In this document: positions 49,088 through 57,904 of the stretch, piece by piece
Layout: every line of letters begins with the position of its first letter
Numbering within the stretch: the stretch's first letter is position 1
Source of the DNA: Opitutaceae bacterium
GTDB taxonomy: Bacteria > Verrucomicrobiota > Verrucomicrobiia > Opitutales > Opitutaceae
DNA length: 64,000 nucleotides
Assembly: GCA_019634615.1 (NCBI GenBank)
Contig: JAHCAZ010000003.1
Coordinates: forward strand, 62,001-126,000
Direction of reading: 5' to 3'
Made by a program: the position numbers and the translations under genes
The notes under the pieces: generated by a model
Told to the model about the DNA's origin: nothing
The model's database searches: none
The model's input: the letters and a program-made list of their open reading frames with translations, nothing else

Positions 49088-50223
49088 CGGATCTCCCAGT
49101 CGTAGGAATGGCAGGAAAGGAGCTTGGCGCCCTGGGCGGTGACCTGGACGACGTCCTCGACGCGGCAGCCGCCGAGGCCGGGGTAGTAGAGGCCGGGCTC
49201 GACGGTCACGACCGCGCCCGCCTTGAGCTTCATCGAGACCAGGCCGGAGAGGCGCGGCATCTCGTGGACGGCGAGACCGAGGCCGTGGCCCGTCCCGTGG
49301 AAGAAGCCGACCGAACCGTTCTTGCCGTGTTTCGTCTCGTAGCCGGCGGCGGTGAAGGTATCGACGACCAGTTGGTGGACGGCGCGGCCGTCGATGTCGG
49401 CGCGGATGGCGTCGAGCGCGGCCTGGTGCGCGGCGCGGACCGTGGTGCAGAGCCGGCGCTGGGCCTCGGAGGCGCGGCCCTTGAGGTAGGTGCGGGTCAT
49501 GTCGCCGAAATAACCCGTGGCGACGACGCGCGGGAAGATGTCGGCGATGATGAGCTCGTTCGGCCGCAGCGGGCCGGAGCCGCGCTCGTGCGGGTCGCAG
49601 GCCTGGTCGCCGCCGGCGACGATGGTGTCGTCGGCCCGGCCGCCCGCGGCCATGATGGCGGAGTCGATCGCGTGGCGCAGGCGCTCCGAGGTGAGCGGCT
49701 GGCCCTGGTAGATGAGATTGCGGCCGCGGATGCGGCTCGCGCGCAGGACCTGCTCGCAGACGGTGAAGCCGATGGAGCTGAGCCGGTTGCCCTCGCGGAT
49801 CGCGGCGGCCTCGGCGGGCGTCTTGAACTCACGCTCGGGGAAGAGGGCGCCGTTGGCGGTCTCGAGGCGGACGCCGAGCTTGCGGAGCTTCAGGAAGAGG
49901 GCGACGGGGAAGTCATCGGCGACGCGAAACCCCGCGATGCGGTAGGCGCGGGCGAGGGTGGCGATGATCTCGGCCGGGCCGGGTTTGCTGCGGGGGAAAC
50001 GCTTGGCGGCCTTGGCGCGCCAGTCCTCCAGCGGAAGGACCGCGTCGAAGGTGCGGGCCTTCTTCACGCGGCCAAACTCGAGGGCGCTCTGGACGGTGAT
50101 GCGCTTGCGGCCGACCCCGAAGGCGATGAACGGGTCGTGCACGCTCACCCGGCTGAAATAGAGCTGGTCGGTGCTGGTGGCGGTGTCGGCGTAGAGGAGC
50201 GGCGGAAGTTGCGGGCGGGCCAT
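49084..50223 (-). CDS. M24-family metallopeptidase (Xaa-Pro peptidase-like)
   Basis: The 379-residue product has an atypical N-terminal domain and the M24 C-terminal domain: ELIIADIFPRVVATGYFGDM (20 residues) with Asp ligands (IADI, FGDM), GFFHGTGHGLGLAVHEMPRL (20 residues) with His, VEPGLYYPGLGG with Glu and CRVEDVVQV with Glu. The first ligand context (ADI rather than DAG) is unusual. ATG at 50223 is chosen because it is where family-like sequence begins. The stop overlaps hldA by 4 bp, so it leads the M24-hldA-gmhB-mutM operon; the link with heptose synthesis is not explained. Confidence 0.88.
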   Translation of the reverse strand: MARPQLPPLLYADTATSTDQLYFSRVSVHDPFIAFGVGRKRITVQSALEFGRVKKARTFDAVLPLEDWRAKAAKRFPRSKPGPAEIIATLARAYRIAGFRVADDFPVALFLKLRKLGVRLETANGALFPEREFKTPAEAAAIREGNRLSSIGFTVCEQVLRASRIRGRNLIYQGQPLTSERLRHAIDSAIMAAGGRADDTIVAGGDQACDPHERGSGPLRPNELIIADIFPRVVATGYFGDMTRTYLKGRASEAQRRLCTTVRAAHQAALDAIRADIDGRAVHQLVVDTFTAAGYETKHGKNGSVGFFHGTGHGLGLAVHEMPRLSGLVSMKLKAGAVVTVEPGLYYPGLGGCRVEDVVQVTAQGAKLLSCHSYDWEIR

Positions 50224-50272
50224 GGCAGAAGAGGGGTTGAGTTCTCGGTTGGGGCGATTACCCACGGACTCG

Positions 50273-50803
50273 ATGAAAAACGCAAATCCGGTTTCGCGGG
50301 CCTGGCGCTGGTGGCTGGCGCTGGCCCTGGCTTGCGGGCTCGCGGGGTGCGCCCGCAGCGAGGCGCCCAAGGCGACGCCGAGGACCGTGGAGCATTATTT
50401 CCCGATCCGCCTGGGCGAGCGCACCGTTCGCCTGCAAGTGGCCGTGCTGATGCCGGAGATGCAGCGCGGGCTGATGGGCCGGCGGGAGCTGGGGGCGGAC
50501 GACGGCATGCTCTTCGTCTACACGAAGCCGGACCGGTTGAGTTTCTGGATGCGCAACACGCCGCTGCCGCTCGACCTCGGGTATTTTGACGCGGCGGGCG
50601 AGCTGAAGGAGGTCTACCCGCTGCTGCCCTTCGACGAGGCCCCGGTCGCATCACGCGGCGACCGCCTGCAGTTTGCCGTCGAGATGAACCAGGGCTGGTA
50701 CGCGCGCAACGGCGTGCGACCGGGCGCGAAGCTCGACCTCAAGGCTGTCGCCGCGGCGCTGCGCGAACGCGGGTTCGAACCGAGGAAATTCGGGCTGGAG
50801 TAG
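50273..50803 (+). CDS. DUF192 lipoprotein
   Basis: The 176-residue product has a lipobox (LALACGLAGC, Cys at residue 26), so it is an exported lipoprotein. The mature part is a DUF192 domain: QRGLMGRRELGADDGMLFVY (20 residues), SFWMRNTPLPLDLGYFDA and RLQFAVEMNQGWYARNGVRP (20 residues). The start ATG at 50273 is chosen for this signal; an open frame upstream runs antisense into the M24 gene promoter region. Family function is unknown to me. Confidence 0.9.
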   Translation: MKNANPVSRAWRWWLALALACGLAGCARSEAPKATPRTVEHYFPIRLGERTVRLQVAVLMPEMQRGLMGRRELGADDGMLFVYTKPDRLSFWMRNTPLPLDLGYFDAAGELKEVYPLLPFDEAPVASRGDRLQFAVEMNQGWYARNGVRPGAKLDLKAVAAALRERGFEPRKFGLE

Positions 50804-50827
50804 GGCAGGTCATGGACCTGCCCTGCC

Positions 50828-51313
50828 TCAATCCTCGTCCTCCTCGTCCAACCGGCCGCCTTTGACGACCTTGAGGTCGTCCATCGGGATCTGGTTGTCG
50901 GTCTTCACCACGAGCACGGGGGTCTTGGTCTTCACCCAGACCTCGGCTTCCTTGAAATGCTTGGCCGGGACGTTCTCGAGCGTGTCGCCCATGGTCTTGG
51001 CCGGCATCATGCGGCCCTTCCGGGTGGCGTTGAACTCGTAGGCGGCGCGGTAGATGCGGTCCTTGGTCGTGGCGGGGCTCTCGTCCTCCGGGATCTGCAC
51101 GACCCAGCCGGCGAAATCGTCCTTGGGCAGCTTGCCCTCGGGGTCGGAGATGACGAAGACGAACTGCTTCTTCACCGGCGGCGGCTTCTCCTCCTCGCCC
51201 GGGTCGGGCTGCACGGCGAGGTTCATCTCCTCGATCACGCGCCGCAGCATGGCGGGGTCGAGATGGTTCTTCTTCAGGATTTCCGCGACCTTGTTGACGT
51301 CGATTTTCGGCAT
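50828..51313 (-). CDS. Hypothetical acidic protein
   Basis: The 161-residue product starts MPKIDVNKVAEILKKNHLDP (20 residues), has a proline-rich spacer (EEEKPPPVKKQ) then a mixed alpha/beta core (FVFVISDPEGKLPKDDFAGW, 20 residues; VWVKTKTPVLVVKT) and ends in DEEDED. No signal peptide and no motif known to me. Its codon use is like its neighbours and the frame is clean, so it is probably a real gene, convergent with the DUF192 gene. Function unknown. Confidence 0.75.
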   Translation of the reverse strand: MPKIDVNKVAEILKKNHLDPAMLRRVIEEMNLAVQPDPGEEEKPPPVKKQFVFVISDPEGKLPKDDFAGWVVQIPEDESPATTKDRIYRAAYEFNATRKGRMMPAKTMGDTLENVPAKHFKEAEVWVKTKTPVLVVKTDNQIPMDDLKVVKGGRLDEEDED

Positions 51314-51349
51314 GGAGTTTTCTTTGGGTGTGCGCACGAATGGACACGA

Positions 51350-51877
51350 ATGGGCGCCAATGTAAAGGCCGGGGCTGGGGCGGAGATTTTCGACATCGTC
51401 GACGAGCACGACCGCGTCGTCGGCCAGGCGCCGCGGGCCGAGGTGCATGCGCGCGGCCTGCGCCACCGGGCAGTGCACGTGTTGGTGTTCAATGCCGCCG
51501 GCGAGGTGTTCCTGCAGCAGCGGTCCCGGCGCAAGGACCTGGCCCCGGGCCTGTGGGACTCGTCCTGCTCCGGGCACCTCGACGCCGGTGAGGACTACGA
51601 TGCGGCCGCGCGGCGCGAGCTCGGCGAGGAACTGGGCCTGCGCCTGCCGGTGCCGCCGGCGCGCTGGTTCCGCATTTTGCCCTGCGCGGCGACCGCGCAG
51701 GAGTTCGTGTGGGTTTACCGCCTGGCGGCCGAAGGGCCCTTTGTGCTGCATCCCGAGGAGATCGAGCGCGGCGCCTGGGTGCAGCCCGACGAGCTCTGGC
51801 GCTGGCAGGCCCGCGAGCCGCGGGTCTTTGCGCCGTCGTTCAAGCTCGTCTGGGCCATGGTGCTCCAGCGGCGGTGA
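51350..51877 (+). CDS. Nudix hydrolase
   Basis: A 175-residue Nudix protein. The box is GHLDAGEDYDAAARRELGEE followed by LGL, fitting GX5EX7REUXEEXGU. The surrounding pattern (EIFDIVDEHDRVVGQAPRAE, 20 residues; RAVHVLVFNAAGEVFLQQRS, 20 residues) resembles isopentenyl-diphosphate-isomerase-like and YfcD-type Nudix proteins, where the substrate is unsettled. The start ATG at 51350 is uncertain, since ATG codons around it lie in a short repeat-like ACACGAATGGG sequence; residues 10 onward are safe. Confidence 0.88.
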   Translation: MGANVKAGAGAEIFDIVDEHDRVVGQAPRAEVHARGLRHRAVHVLVFNAAGEVFLQQRSRRKDLAPGLWDSSCSGHLDAGEDYDAAARRELGEELGLRLPVPPARWFRILPCAATAQEFVWVYRLAAEGPFVLHPEEIERGAWVQPDELWRWQAREPRVFAPSFKLVWAMVLQRR

Positions 51878-51921
51878 GGCGACGTGCAGCCGGGATCGCT
51901 GACCCCGGCCGCAATTGAGCT

Positions 51922-52221
51922 TCAGTCGTTCGTCGGCCCGACGCGGGTGCCCCTGCGGCCGGTGATGGCGCCGGGATTTTGGTCGGCGCTGAGCCGCTTG
52001 ATCTCCTCGAACTGCTTCTGGGTGATCAGGCGCCGGGGCAGGCGGCGCTCGGCTTCCTCGACCAGGCGGGCCCGGTCGTCATCGGACGGCACGTGGGGCT
52101 CCCACGAGGTGTGATGACCCTGCTTGCGGGTCCACTCGATGTTGCCGCCATGGATGTTCACGACGACCTGGTATTTCCGGTTGTCCTCGTCGCGATTCCA
52201 CCAGCCGAACTCGATGCTCAT
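51922..52221 (-). CDS. Hypothetical small protein
   Basis: The 99-residue product begins MSIEFGWWNRDEDNRKYQVV (20 residues) and VNIHGGNIEWTRKQGHHTSW (20 residues), then a charged helix (RARLVEEAERRLPRRLITQK, 20 residues) and a basic end. It is soluble, with no recognised motif. A clean ORF with an ATG at 52221 and divergent from the next gene supports it. Function unknown. Confidence 0.65.
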   Translation of the reverse strand: MSIEFGWWNRDEDNRKYQVVVNIHGGNIEWTRKQGHHTSWEPHVPSDDDRARLVEEAERRLPRRLITQKQFEEIKRLSADQNPGAITGRRGTRVGPTND

Positions 52222-52316
52222 GGTCCTGATCTCGACGAAATTCCGGCCGGCGGCAATGCCGGAGCGTGGGGCGCGGCCGGGCTTGTCGCGGGCGCCGGAA
52301 TGTGCCCTCGTTCGGC

Positions 52317-53099
52317 ATGCGTGTGCTGCGTTGGCTCCTGCCCGTCATTCTCCTCCTGCCGCTGGCCGGCCGGGCGGATCAGGCCGACGAGGTGGCGCGC
52401 ATCCACACCGAGGCGATCGGCGGGCGCCAGCGGATGGAACAGATGCGCACGCTGCGCGCCACCGGCCGGGTCGAGATTGGCGGGCGCGTGATGACGTTCG
52501 TGCTGCTGGCCGAGCGCCCGAACCGGCTGCGGATGGAGACGCGCACGGAGAACCGGCGCATCATCCAGGCCACGAACGGGGTCGACGCTCCCTGGCAGCT
52601 GTTGTCGGACGACGACCCGCCGCGGGTGACCCAACTGCAGGACTTCGCGGCGCGCGAGTTCGCGGCAGATGCCGAGTTCGACGACCCGCTGGTGAACTAC
52701 GCGGCCCGGGGTTACGCGCTCGATTACGCCGGCGTCGCCCGGGTCGGCGACCGGCCGGCGATCCGGCTCCTGGTCACGCGGCGGCTCGTCGACAGCTTCG
52801 AGCTGCTCGTCGATGCCGAGACCTACTTCATCCTGCAGCGGATCACCCGGCAGGTCCGACAGGGGCGGGAGATCACGACGGAGATTCGGTTCGACGATCA
52901 TCGCCCCGTGGGCGGGGTCATCATCCCGCATCGCTTCCTCAAGTATGCCGACGGCCGCCTGCTCTACGAGAGCCGCTTCGAGACGGTCGAGGCCAACGTG
53001 CCAATCCCGCCGGACAGCTTCAACCCACCGATCCTGGTCAATGTACAGCTGCCGGCCGCCGCGACCGAAACCGGGGAGATCCCCGACGCGGCAAAGTAG
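52317..53099 (+). CDS. Exported LolA-like beta-sheet protein
   Basis: The 260-residue product has a signal peptide (VLRWLLPVILLLPLAGRADQ, 20 residues) followed by long amphipathic beta strands in the pattern of LolA/LolB-like lipoprotein-sorting domains: GRVEIGGRVMTFVLLAERPN (20 residues), RLRMETRTENRRIIQATNG, ETYFILQRITRQVRQGREIT (20 residues) and PHRFLKYADGRLLYESRFET (20 residues). The family match is by fold impression, not a strict motif. No neighbouring lol genes. Confidence 0.7.
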   Translation: MRVLRWLLPVILLLPLAGRADQADEVARIHTEAIGGRQRMEQMRTLRATGRVEIGGRVMTFVLLAERPNRLRMETRTENRRIIQATNGVDAPWQLLSDDDPPRVTQLQDFAAREFAADAEFDDPLVNYAARGYALDYAGVARVGDRPAIRLLVTRRLVDSFELLVDAETYFILQRITRQVRQGREITTEIRFDDHRPVGGVIIPHRFLKYADGRLLYESRFETVEANVPIPPDSFNPPILVNVQLPAAATETGEIPDAAK

Positions 53100-53103
53100 G
53101 CGC

Positions 53104-54237
53104 CTACGGCACGCTCTGGCTTGGTGGAGCCTCGGGAGCGGGGGCGGCGGCCGGGGCCGGCGCGGGCTTCGCCTCCCAAAGGTCGGCCTCAGCCGGCAGG
53201 CCGGTGAAGGTCCACTCGCTGATCTGGAAGGCACGCTTGGCCATCCGTGCGTTCAAGGGCGAGGTGGGTTCGCTGTCGCTGATCTTCACGATGACAGGGC
53301 CGGCGGGGATGGTCTCGAACTCGGGTTCCTTGGGCTTGTCGGCCGCACTGCCGGGGTCGGCCTGGTCCGTCTTGGCCCCTTCGGCCGGAGCGGCGGCTTT
53401 GGGCTTCTTCTCCTCCGGCTTGCGGCCGAGGGTGATCGTGTAGGTGCGTCCCGCGAAGGTGGTGAGCGTGACGGTCCGGCTGTGGGCGAGGGCCGTCGCG
53501 ACCTGGGGATCATCGGGCGCGAACGTCTCGGTGAAACGCAGGTTGCCCAGGCTGGAGAGCAGCGAAGTCACGCGCTCCACCTTGAGCTGCTTGCCCTCGG
53601 GCGCGGCGGCGGTCCAGGCGGCATCGGCCTTGTCGCGTGAGATCGTGATCGCGGGCGCGGCGGATTCCGCGAATCCGACGACGACCTTGCTCACGGCCTC
53701 GGGTTTGAGGTCGAGGAGGGTGGCGTCGGCCCAGTTCTTGGCCTCGGCGTCGAGCCAGAGATTCAGCGGGGCGAGGAAGCCCTTCTGCTCGCTGCCGAGG
53801 CGCACGAAGCGGCCGCCGCCGTCGGCGGTCTTGCCGATCGCGACCTGCCAGAGCTCCCTGCCGGCGGCATCGAGCAGGGTGACGCTGCTGTCGTTGAAGC
53901 CCAGGCGCGAAAGGCGGTCGGGCCGGGCGGTGACGAGGCGTTGAAGCTTCGCGTCGGTGAGCGCGGCGATCAGGCCGGTCAGCTTGGCGAAATCCGCGGG
54001 GAAGTCATGGTAGCTGGTCACCGACCAGGTGCCGGCGGCGTCGCGCTTGAGCGTGACCGTCCTGCCTTGGTCGGTGAGGCGGACCTCGGCGGCGGACTCG
54101 GCGAGGGCGGCGGCAAGGAGCGGCTCGCCGATGCGGGGATCGGCGGAGACCGGGGGCGCCGGGCGCTGGAGGAACCAGGCGAGGAGGCAGAGCAAACCGA
54201 GGCCGGCGACGGTGAGCGAAAGCTTGCGGACGTTCAT
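53104..54237 (-). CDS. DUF4340 protein of a Gld-type ABC operon
   Basis: The 377-residue product has an N-terminal membrane anchor (SLTVAGLGLLCLLAWFL) and a large extracytoplasmic part of repeated beta units typical of DUF4340 (VSADPRIGEPLLAAALAESA, 20 residues; GTWSVTSYHDFPADFAKLTG, 20 residues; FVRLGSEQKGFLAPLNLWLD, 20 residues) and a Pro/Ala-rich tail. In many genomes DUF4340 follows gldG-like genes, as here. It is the last gene of the operon running from 57705 down. Confidence 0.9.
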   Translation of the reverse strand: MNVRKLSLTVAGLGLLCLLAWFLQRPAPPVSADPRIGEPLLAAALAESAAEVRLTDQGRTVTLKRDAAGTWSVTSYHDFPADFAKLTGLIAALTDAKLQRLVTARPDRLSRLGFNDSSVTLLDAAGRELWQVAIGKTADGGGRFVRLGSEQKGFLAPLNLWLDAEAKNWADATLLDLKPEAVSKVVVGFAESAAPAITISRDKADAAWTAAAPEGKQLKVERVTSLLSSLGNLRFTETFAPDDPQVATALAHSRTVTLTTFAGRTYTITLGRKPEEKKPKAAAPAEGAKTDQADPGSAADKPKEPEFETIPAGPVIVKISDSEPTSPLNARMAKRAFQISEWTFTGLPAEADLWEAKPAPAPAAAPAPEAPPSQSVP

Positions 54238-54307
54238 AGCGGGAGGTCGGTGATGGGAGATCGCAGATCGGGGACGCGTTCGATCATGACCAGATTGGGA
54301 GGGGGGC

Positions 54308-56200
54308 TCAGGCGGCGGAATGGCGGCGGTGGCGGAACCACAGGCCGAAGCCGGCGACCAGCGCCACGGGCGCCGCGAGGTTGAGGATCAGGAGGGTGTG
54401 CTCCAGGAGCTCGATGTCGGCGCGGAATGCCGCCCGGACCTGGCGGCGCTCGGCGCGCATGCGGGCTTCCTGGACCTGGAAATCGGCGATGGCCTTGGCG
54501 ATCTCCGGCGTGGCGACGAGCCGGTTGCCCTCGGACTTTTTGCCCTGCAGCTCGGTGAGCTTCGTTTGCACCTCGTTGAGGCGCGACTCGAGGGCGGCCA
54601 GCTGCTCCTGGTACTTGCGCTGGGCGACGGCTTCCATGTGGCGCACCACCGTGAAGGGCCGCAGCGCGGCACCCTTGCCGCGGATCGAGATGAGGTCCTC
54701 GGAGCCGGCCAGGAACTCGAGGACGTTGCTGGCGAAGGCGAGGTTGTCGTTCAGTGGCTCATAGGCGTCGACGCCGAGGAAGTTCAGGCGGCGCACCGAG
54801 TAGTCGTCCATGAGCCAGTCGGTATCGCCCACGATCAGCAGCGTGGAGGTGCCGGTCGATTCCTTGAGCACCGCGGGCTGGTCCTTGGCTTCCGGCGTTG
54901 GTGCGGCTTCGCCCTCCTTGGCCGGCGTCGCCGGTCGGCCGGCGGGGAAGGCGGATTGGAACCTGCCCTGCACCAGCGCGGCCAGGGTCTTCGGTCCCGA
55001 GGACGTGAGCTGGCGGCCGAGGTCGTCGCCCATACCGAACTGCACCGAGAAAGCGGGCAGCGTGCCGCTCTCGGCCGAGGTCTGCACCAGCGGCGTGAAG
55101 GTCAACCCGGCGACGCCTTCCTTCAGGGCGAGGGCGCCGGCCTCGACGAAGAGGAGCGAGTCCAGCTGGCTGGTCGGCAGGCTGAGGGCGCTGAGGTTCT
55201 CCCGGGTGAGGCTGATCCAGTGCGGGAAACGCGCGACGCGGCCGCCGCCGGTCGAGACCTGGGTGGCGTTGGCGAGATCGCCGACGACGTTGGCGGCGTT
55301 GTATTGCAGGCCCCAGCCGCCGAGCAGCGCGGGCAGGTCGGAGGACGAGCCTTCGCCCATCGCGGCGCCGCCGGCCATCATCATCATCTGCTGGGAGCGC
55401 GCGGCCATCGTGCGCGACGAGGGGTCGAGGGCGAGCAGGACGGGGCGGCCGGCGAGCAGGAACTGGTCGATCGCGAACTGCAGCTCGTCGCCGACCTTCG
55501 GGGGGTGGATCACGGCGAGGGCATCGAGGTCGGCCGGCAGCGCCGTGGCCGTGGGCTCGATGGTGATGAGCTCGAAGTTCTTCTCCCACTCGCCGAGGAT
55601 GAGCTGGGACTGCGGCATGCGCCCCAGCTGCATCGCGGCGTAGTCGGGCTGGGCGCGCAGCGGCAGCGAGGTCAGCAGGCCGACCTTGCGCCGGTCGAAC
55701 AGCTGGACGCTGTGGATGGCGCGGGTGAGGTCGTACTCGAGGAACTGCTCGCGCTGGGGATTGAAGAAGGCGATGACCTCGCGCTTGTCGGCATGGGTGG
55801 CCACGAGGCCGAAGTAGATCGACTCCCCCGTGGGCAGCGGCTGCGGCGTGAGCCCGGCCGCCGCCGCGGCTTCCTCGGCGGGCGTGTCGGGCTTGGGGTC
55901 GACCACGGTCAGCTCGACGCGGCCGCGGGCGGCGCGGACGTATTGGCGGAGCATCTCCTGGACGCGGGCGGCGTAGTTCTTCTCCGCGACGCGCAGTCCG
56001 CCGGCGCTCGCGGAGAAGTAGAACGTGAGGCTGACCGGTTCCTCGAGCTTCTCGAGCACGCCGCGCGTGCCGGGCGAAAGGGTGTAGATGTTGTCGGCCG
56101 TGGCATCGAGGCGGAAGGGCAGCGACGAGGCGAGGTAGTTGACCGCAAGGAGCCCGGCGAGGAGGAGGGCGATGACGAGGGTGGTGCGACCGGATTTCAT
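54308..56200 (-). CDS. GldG-like ABC-type transport accessory protein
   Basis: The 630-residue product has membrane helices at about residues 7-25 (LVIALLLAGLLAVNYLA) and at the C-terminus (TLLILNLAAPVALVAGFGLW, 20 residues) with a large GldG-type extracytoplasmic domain between (RLDATADNIYTLSPGTRGVL, 20 residues; VSLTFYFSASAG; REVIAFFNPQREQFLEYDLT, 20 residues; LAVIHPPKVGDELQFAIDQF, 20 residues). The start is ATG at 56200. A coiled coil lies before the last helix. It pairs with the permease and ATPase upstream. Named after gliding genes of Bacteroidetes, but the family is wide and gliding is not implied. Confidence 0.9.
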   Translation of the reverse strand: MKSGRTTLVIALLLAGLLAVNYLASSLPFRLDATADNIYTLSPGTRGVLEKLEEPVSLTFYFSASAGGLRVAEKNYAARVQEMLRQYVRAARGRVELTVVDPKPDTPAEEAAAAAGLTPQPLPTGESIYFGLVATHADKREVIAFFNPQREQFLEYDLTRAIHSVQLFDRRKVGLLTSLPLRAQPDYAAMQLGRMPQSQLILGEWEKNFELITIEPTATALPADLDALAVIHPPKVGDELQFAIDQFLLAGRPVLLALDPSSRTMAARSQQMMMMAGGAAMGEGSSSDLPALLGGWGLQYNAANVVGDLANATQVSTGGGRVARFPHWISLTRENLSALSLPTSQLDSLLFVEAGALALKEGVAGLTFTPLVQTSAESGTLPAFSVQFGMGDDLGRQLTSSGPKTLAALVQGRFQSAFPAGRPATPAKEGEAAPTPEAKDQPAVLKESTGTSTLLIVGDTDWLMDDYSVRRLNFLGVDAYEPLNDNLAFASNVLEFLAGSEDLISIRGKGAALRPFTVVRHMEAVAQRKYQEQLAALESRLNEVQTKLTELQGKKSEGNRLVATPEIAKAIADFQVQEARMRAERRQVRAAFRADIELLEHTLLILNLAAPVALVAGFGLWFRHRRHSAA

Positions 56201-56225
56201 GGGTGCGCGGTGGGGTTGGGGCGGT

Positions 56226-56948
56226 TCAGCGCTCGAGCGCGAGCACATTGAGGAACAGGCAGAGCCCGCCGAGGGAGACGAAGAACATCACGTCCTTGGG
56301 ATCGACGATGCCCTTCGTGAACGCGTCGAAGTGCGACGTGTGGCTGAAGTTCGCGAGCAGGTCGGCGACCGCCTGCGGGAAGACGGCGGCGAGGACGCCG
56401 TTGAACACGCTCCAGCCGAGGAAGACCAGGACGAGGTTGACGAAGAGGCCGAGGACGAAGCCGACGACCTGGTTGCGCGTCAGCGCCGACATCAGGGAGC
56501 AGACCGCGAGGTAGGCGCCGGCCATGAGGATGCTGCCGCAGTAACTCGCGGCGATGATGCCCCAGTCCGGATCGCCGAGCCACGCGGCCGTGAGCGCCAG
56601 CGGGAAGCTCAGCAGGATGCCGGCGGCGAGGAAGGCCCAGGCCGCGAGGAACTTCGCGAGCACCGCCTCGAGCGGCGTCACGGGCAGGGTGAACAGCAGC
56701 TCGAGCGTGCCCGAGCGCCGCTCCTCCGCCCACAGGCGCATGCCGGCGGCGGGGGCGAAGAAGACGAACAGCCACGTGTGCCACACGAAGTAGCCCTCGA
56801 GGCTGGCGTTGCCGGCCTTGAAGAACTGGCTGACGAAGAACGCGAGGCCGACCGAGGCGAGGAGGAAGACCGCGAGGAAGACGTACGCGACCGGCGTGCG
56901 GAAATAGCCGAGGAACTCGCGCTGGAAGAGGGGAGGGATCTGGCTCAT
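56226..56948 (-). CDS. ABC-2 type permease (GldF-like)
   Basis: The 240-residue product is an ABC-2 membrane subunit with about six hydrophobic helices (for example VAYVFLAVFLLASVGLAFFV, 20 residues, and FVLGLFVNLVLVFLGW) and the RLWAEERRSGTLELLFTLPV motif (20 residues) of this family. It lies 34 bp downstream of the ATPase and 25 bp upstream of the GldG-like gene. Confidence 0.93.
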   Translation of the reverse strand: MSQIPPLFQREFLGYFRTPVAYVFLAVFLLASVGLAFFVSQFFKAGNASLEGYFVWHTWLFVFFAPAAGMRLWAEERRSGTLELLFTLPVTPLEAVLAKFLAAWAFLAAGILLSFPLALTAAWLGDPDWGIIAASYCGSILMAGAYLAVCSLMSALTRNQVVGFVLGLFVNLVLVFLGWSVFNGVLAAVFPQAVADLLANFSHTSHFDAFTKGIVDPKDVMFFVSLGGLCLFLNVLALER

Positions 56949-56982
56949 CGGGAGCGGGGAGGGTTGCGGGTTGAGGCGGGGC

Positions 56983-57705
56983 TCAGAGGTCGCCGCGCGT
57001 CAGCGTGCGGAAGATCTCGTCGAGGCGCGCCCCCGGTTGCCGGGCGTGCAGGGCCTCGGGGGTCTCATCGACGACCACGCGCCCGCGGGAGATGATGATG
57101 ACCCGGTTGCAGATGGCGTCGACCTCCTCGAGGATGTGCGTGGAGAGGATCACGGCCTTGGCGGCGGCGAGCTGGCGGATGATGGCGCGCACCTCGTTCT
57201 TCTGGTTGGGGTCAAGACCGTCGGTCGGCTCGTCGAGGACCAGGACCGGCGGGTCGTGCAGGAGGGCCTGGGCGAAGCCGACGCGCTGCTTGTAGCCCTT
57301 GGAGAGCGTCTCGATCGTCTGCCCGAGCACGGCCTGCAGGTGGCAGAGCCCGACCACGTGGCCGATGCGCTCCGCCTTCGCCGCCGGTGTGCGGTACCCG
57401 CGCATGGCGGCGATGAAGTCGAGGAACTCGCCGACCGTCATCTCCGGGTAGGCCGGGGCGCTCTCGGCCAGGTAGCCGAGGTTCCGGCGCACGGCGAGGG
57501 AGTCGCGCGTCACGTCATGGCCGTTGACCACGGCCGTGCCGGCGTCGGGCCGCAGGTAGCCGGTGATCAGCTTCATCGTGGTGGACTTGCCCGCGCCGTT
57601 GGGTCCGAGGAAGCCGAGGATCTCGCCGCGGCGGACGGTGAACGACACGCCGTCCACAGCGCGGGTCGAGCCGTAGTTTTTGACCAGGCCTTTGACTTCG
57701 ATCAT
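56983..57705 (-). CDS. ABC transporter ATPase (GldA-like)
   Basis: The 240-residue ATPase has Walker A LGPNGAGKST, the Q-loop region GYLAESAPAYPEMTVGEFLD (20 residues), signature LSKGYKQRVGFAQALLHDP, Walker B VLVLDEPTDGLDP and H-loop ILSTHILEEVD. It is the first gene of the operon ATPase-permease-GldG-DUF4340 (57705 to 53104), an exporter of unknown substrate. The 199-bp divergent spacer with pdxH is AT-rich and holds the likely promoters. Confidence 0.96.
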   Translation of the reverse strand: MIEVKGLVKNYGSTRAVDGVSFTVRRGEILGFLGPNGAGKSTTMKLITGYLRPDAGTAVVNGHDVTRDSLAVRRNLGYLAESAPAYPEMTVGEFLDFIAAMRGYRTPAAKAERIGHVVGLCHLQAVLGQTIETLSKGYKQRVGFAQALLHDPPVLVLDEPTDGLDPNQKNEVRAIIRQLAAAKAVILSTHILEEVDAICNRVIIISRGRVVVDETPEALHARQPGARLDEIFRTLTRGDL

Positions 57706-57904
57706 GGGGTGGGAAGGGGATGGCGGTGGGAAAAAAGGAACGAAACCGGGTTCCGGCCGGCAGGAAATTTTTTGAAAAAATCACGAACGAGCGGCTCGCA
57801 AGAAAAAATTCGGGATCTGGTGCAGCATAGGCATTCTGGCGTAGTGACGCGACCGGGCGGCGGCCGGCTTGCGTCCGCGGGGCTCCCGGGCACACGATGG
57901 CGGA

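Noticed and set aside
57766..57782. AT-rich inverted word ATTTTTTGAAAAAAT as an operator or promoter
   Set aside because: Too short and low-complexity to distinguish from a simple A/T run in the divergent pdxH spacer.
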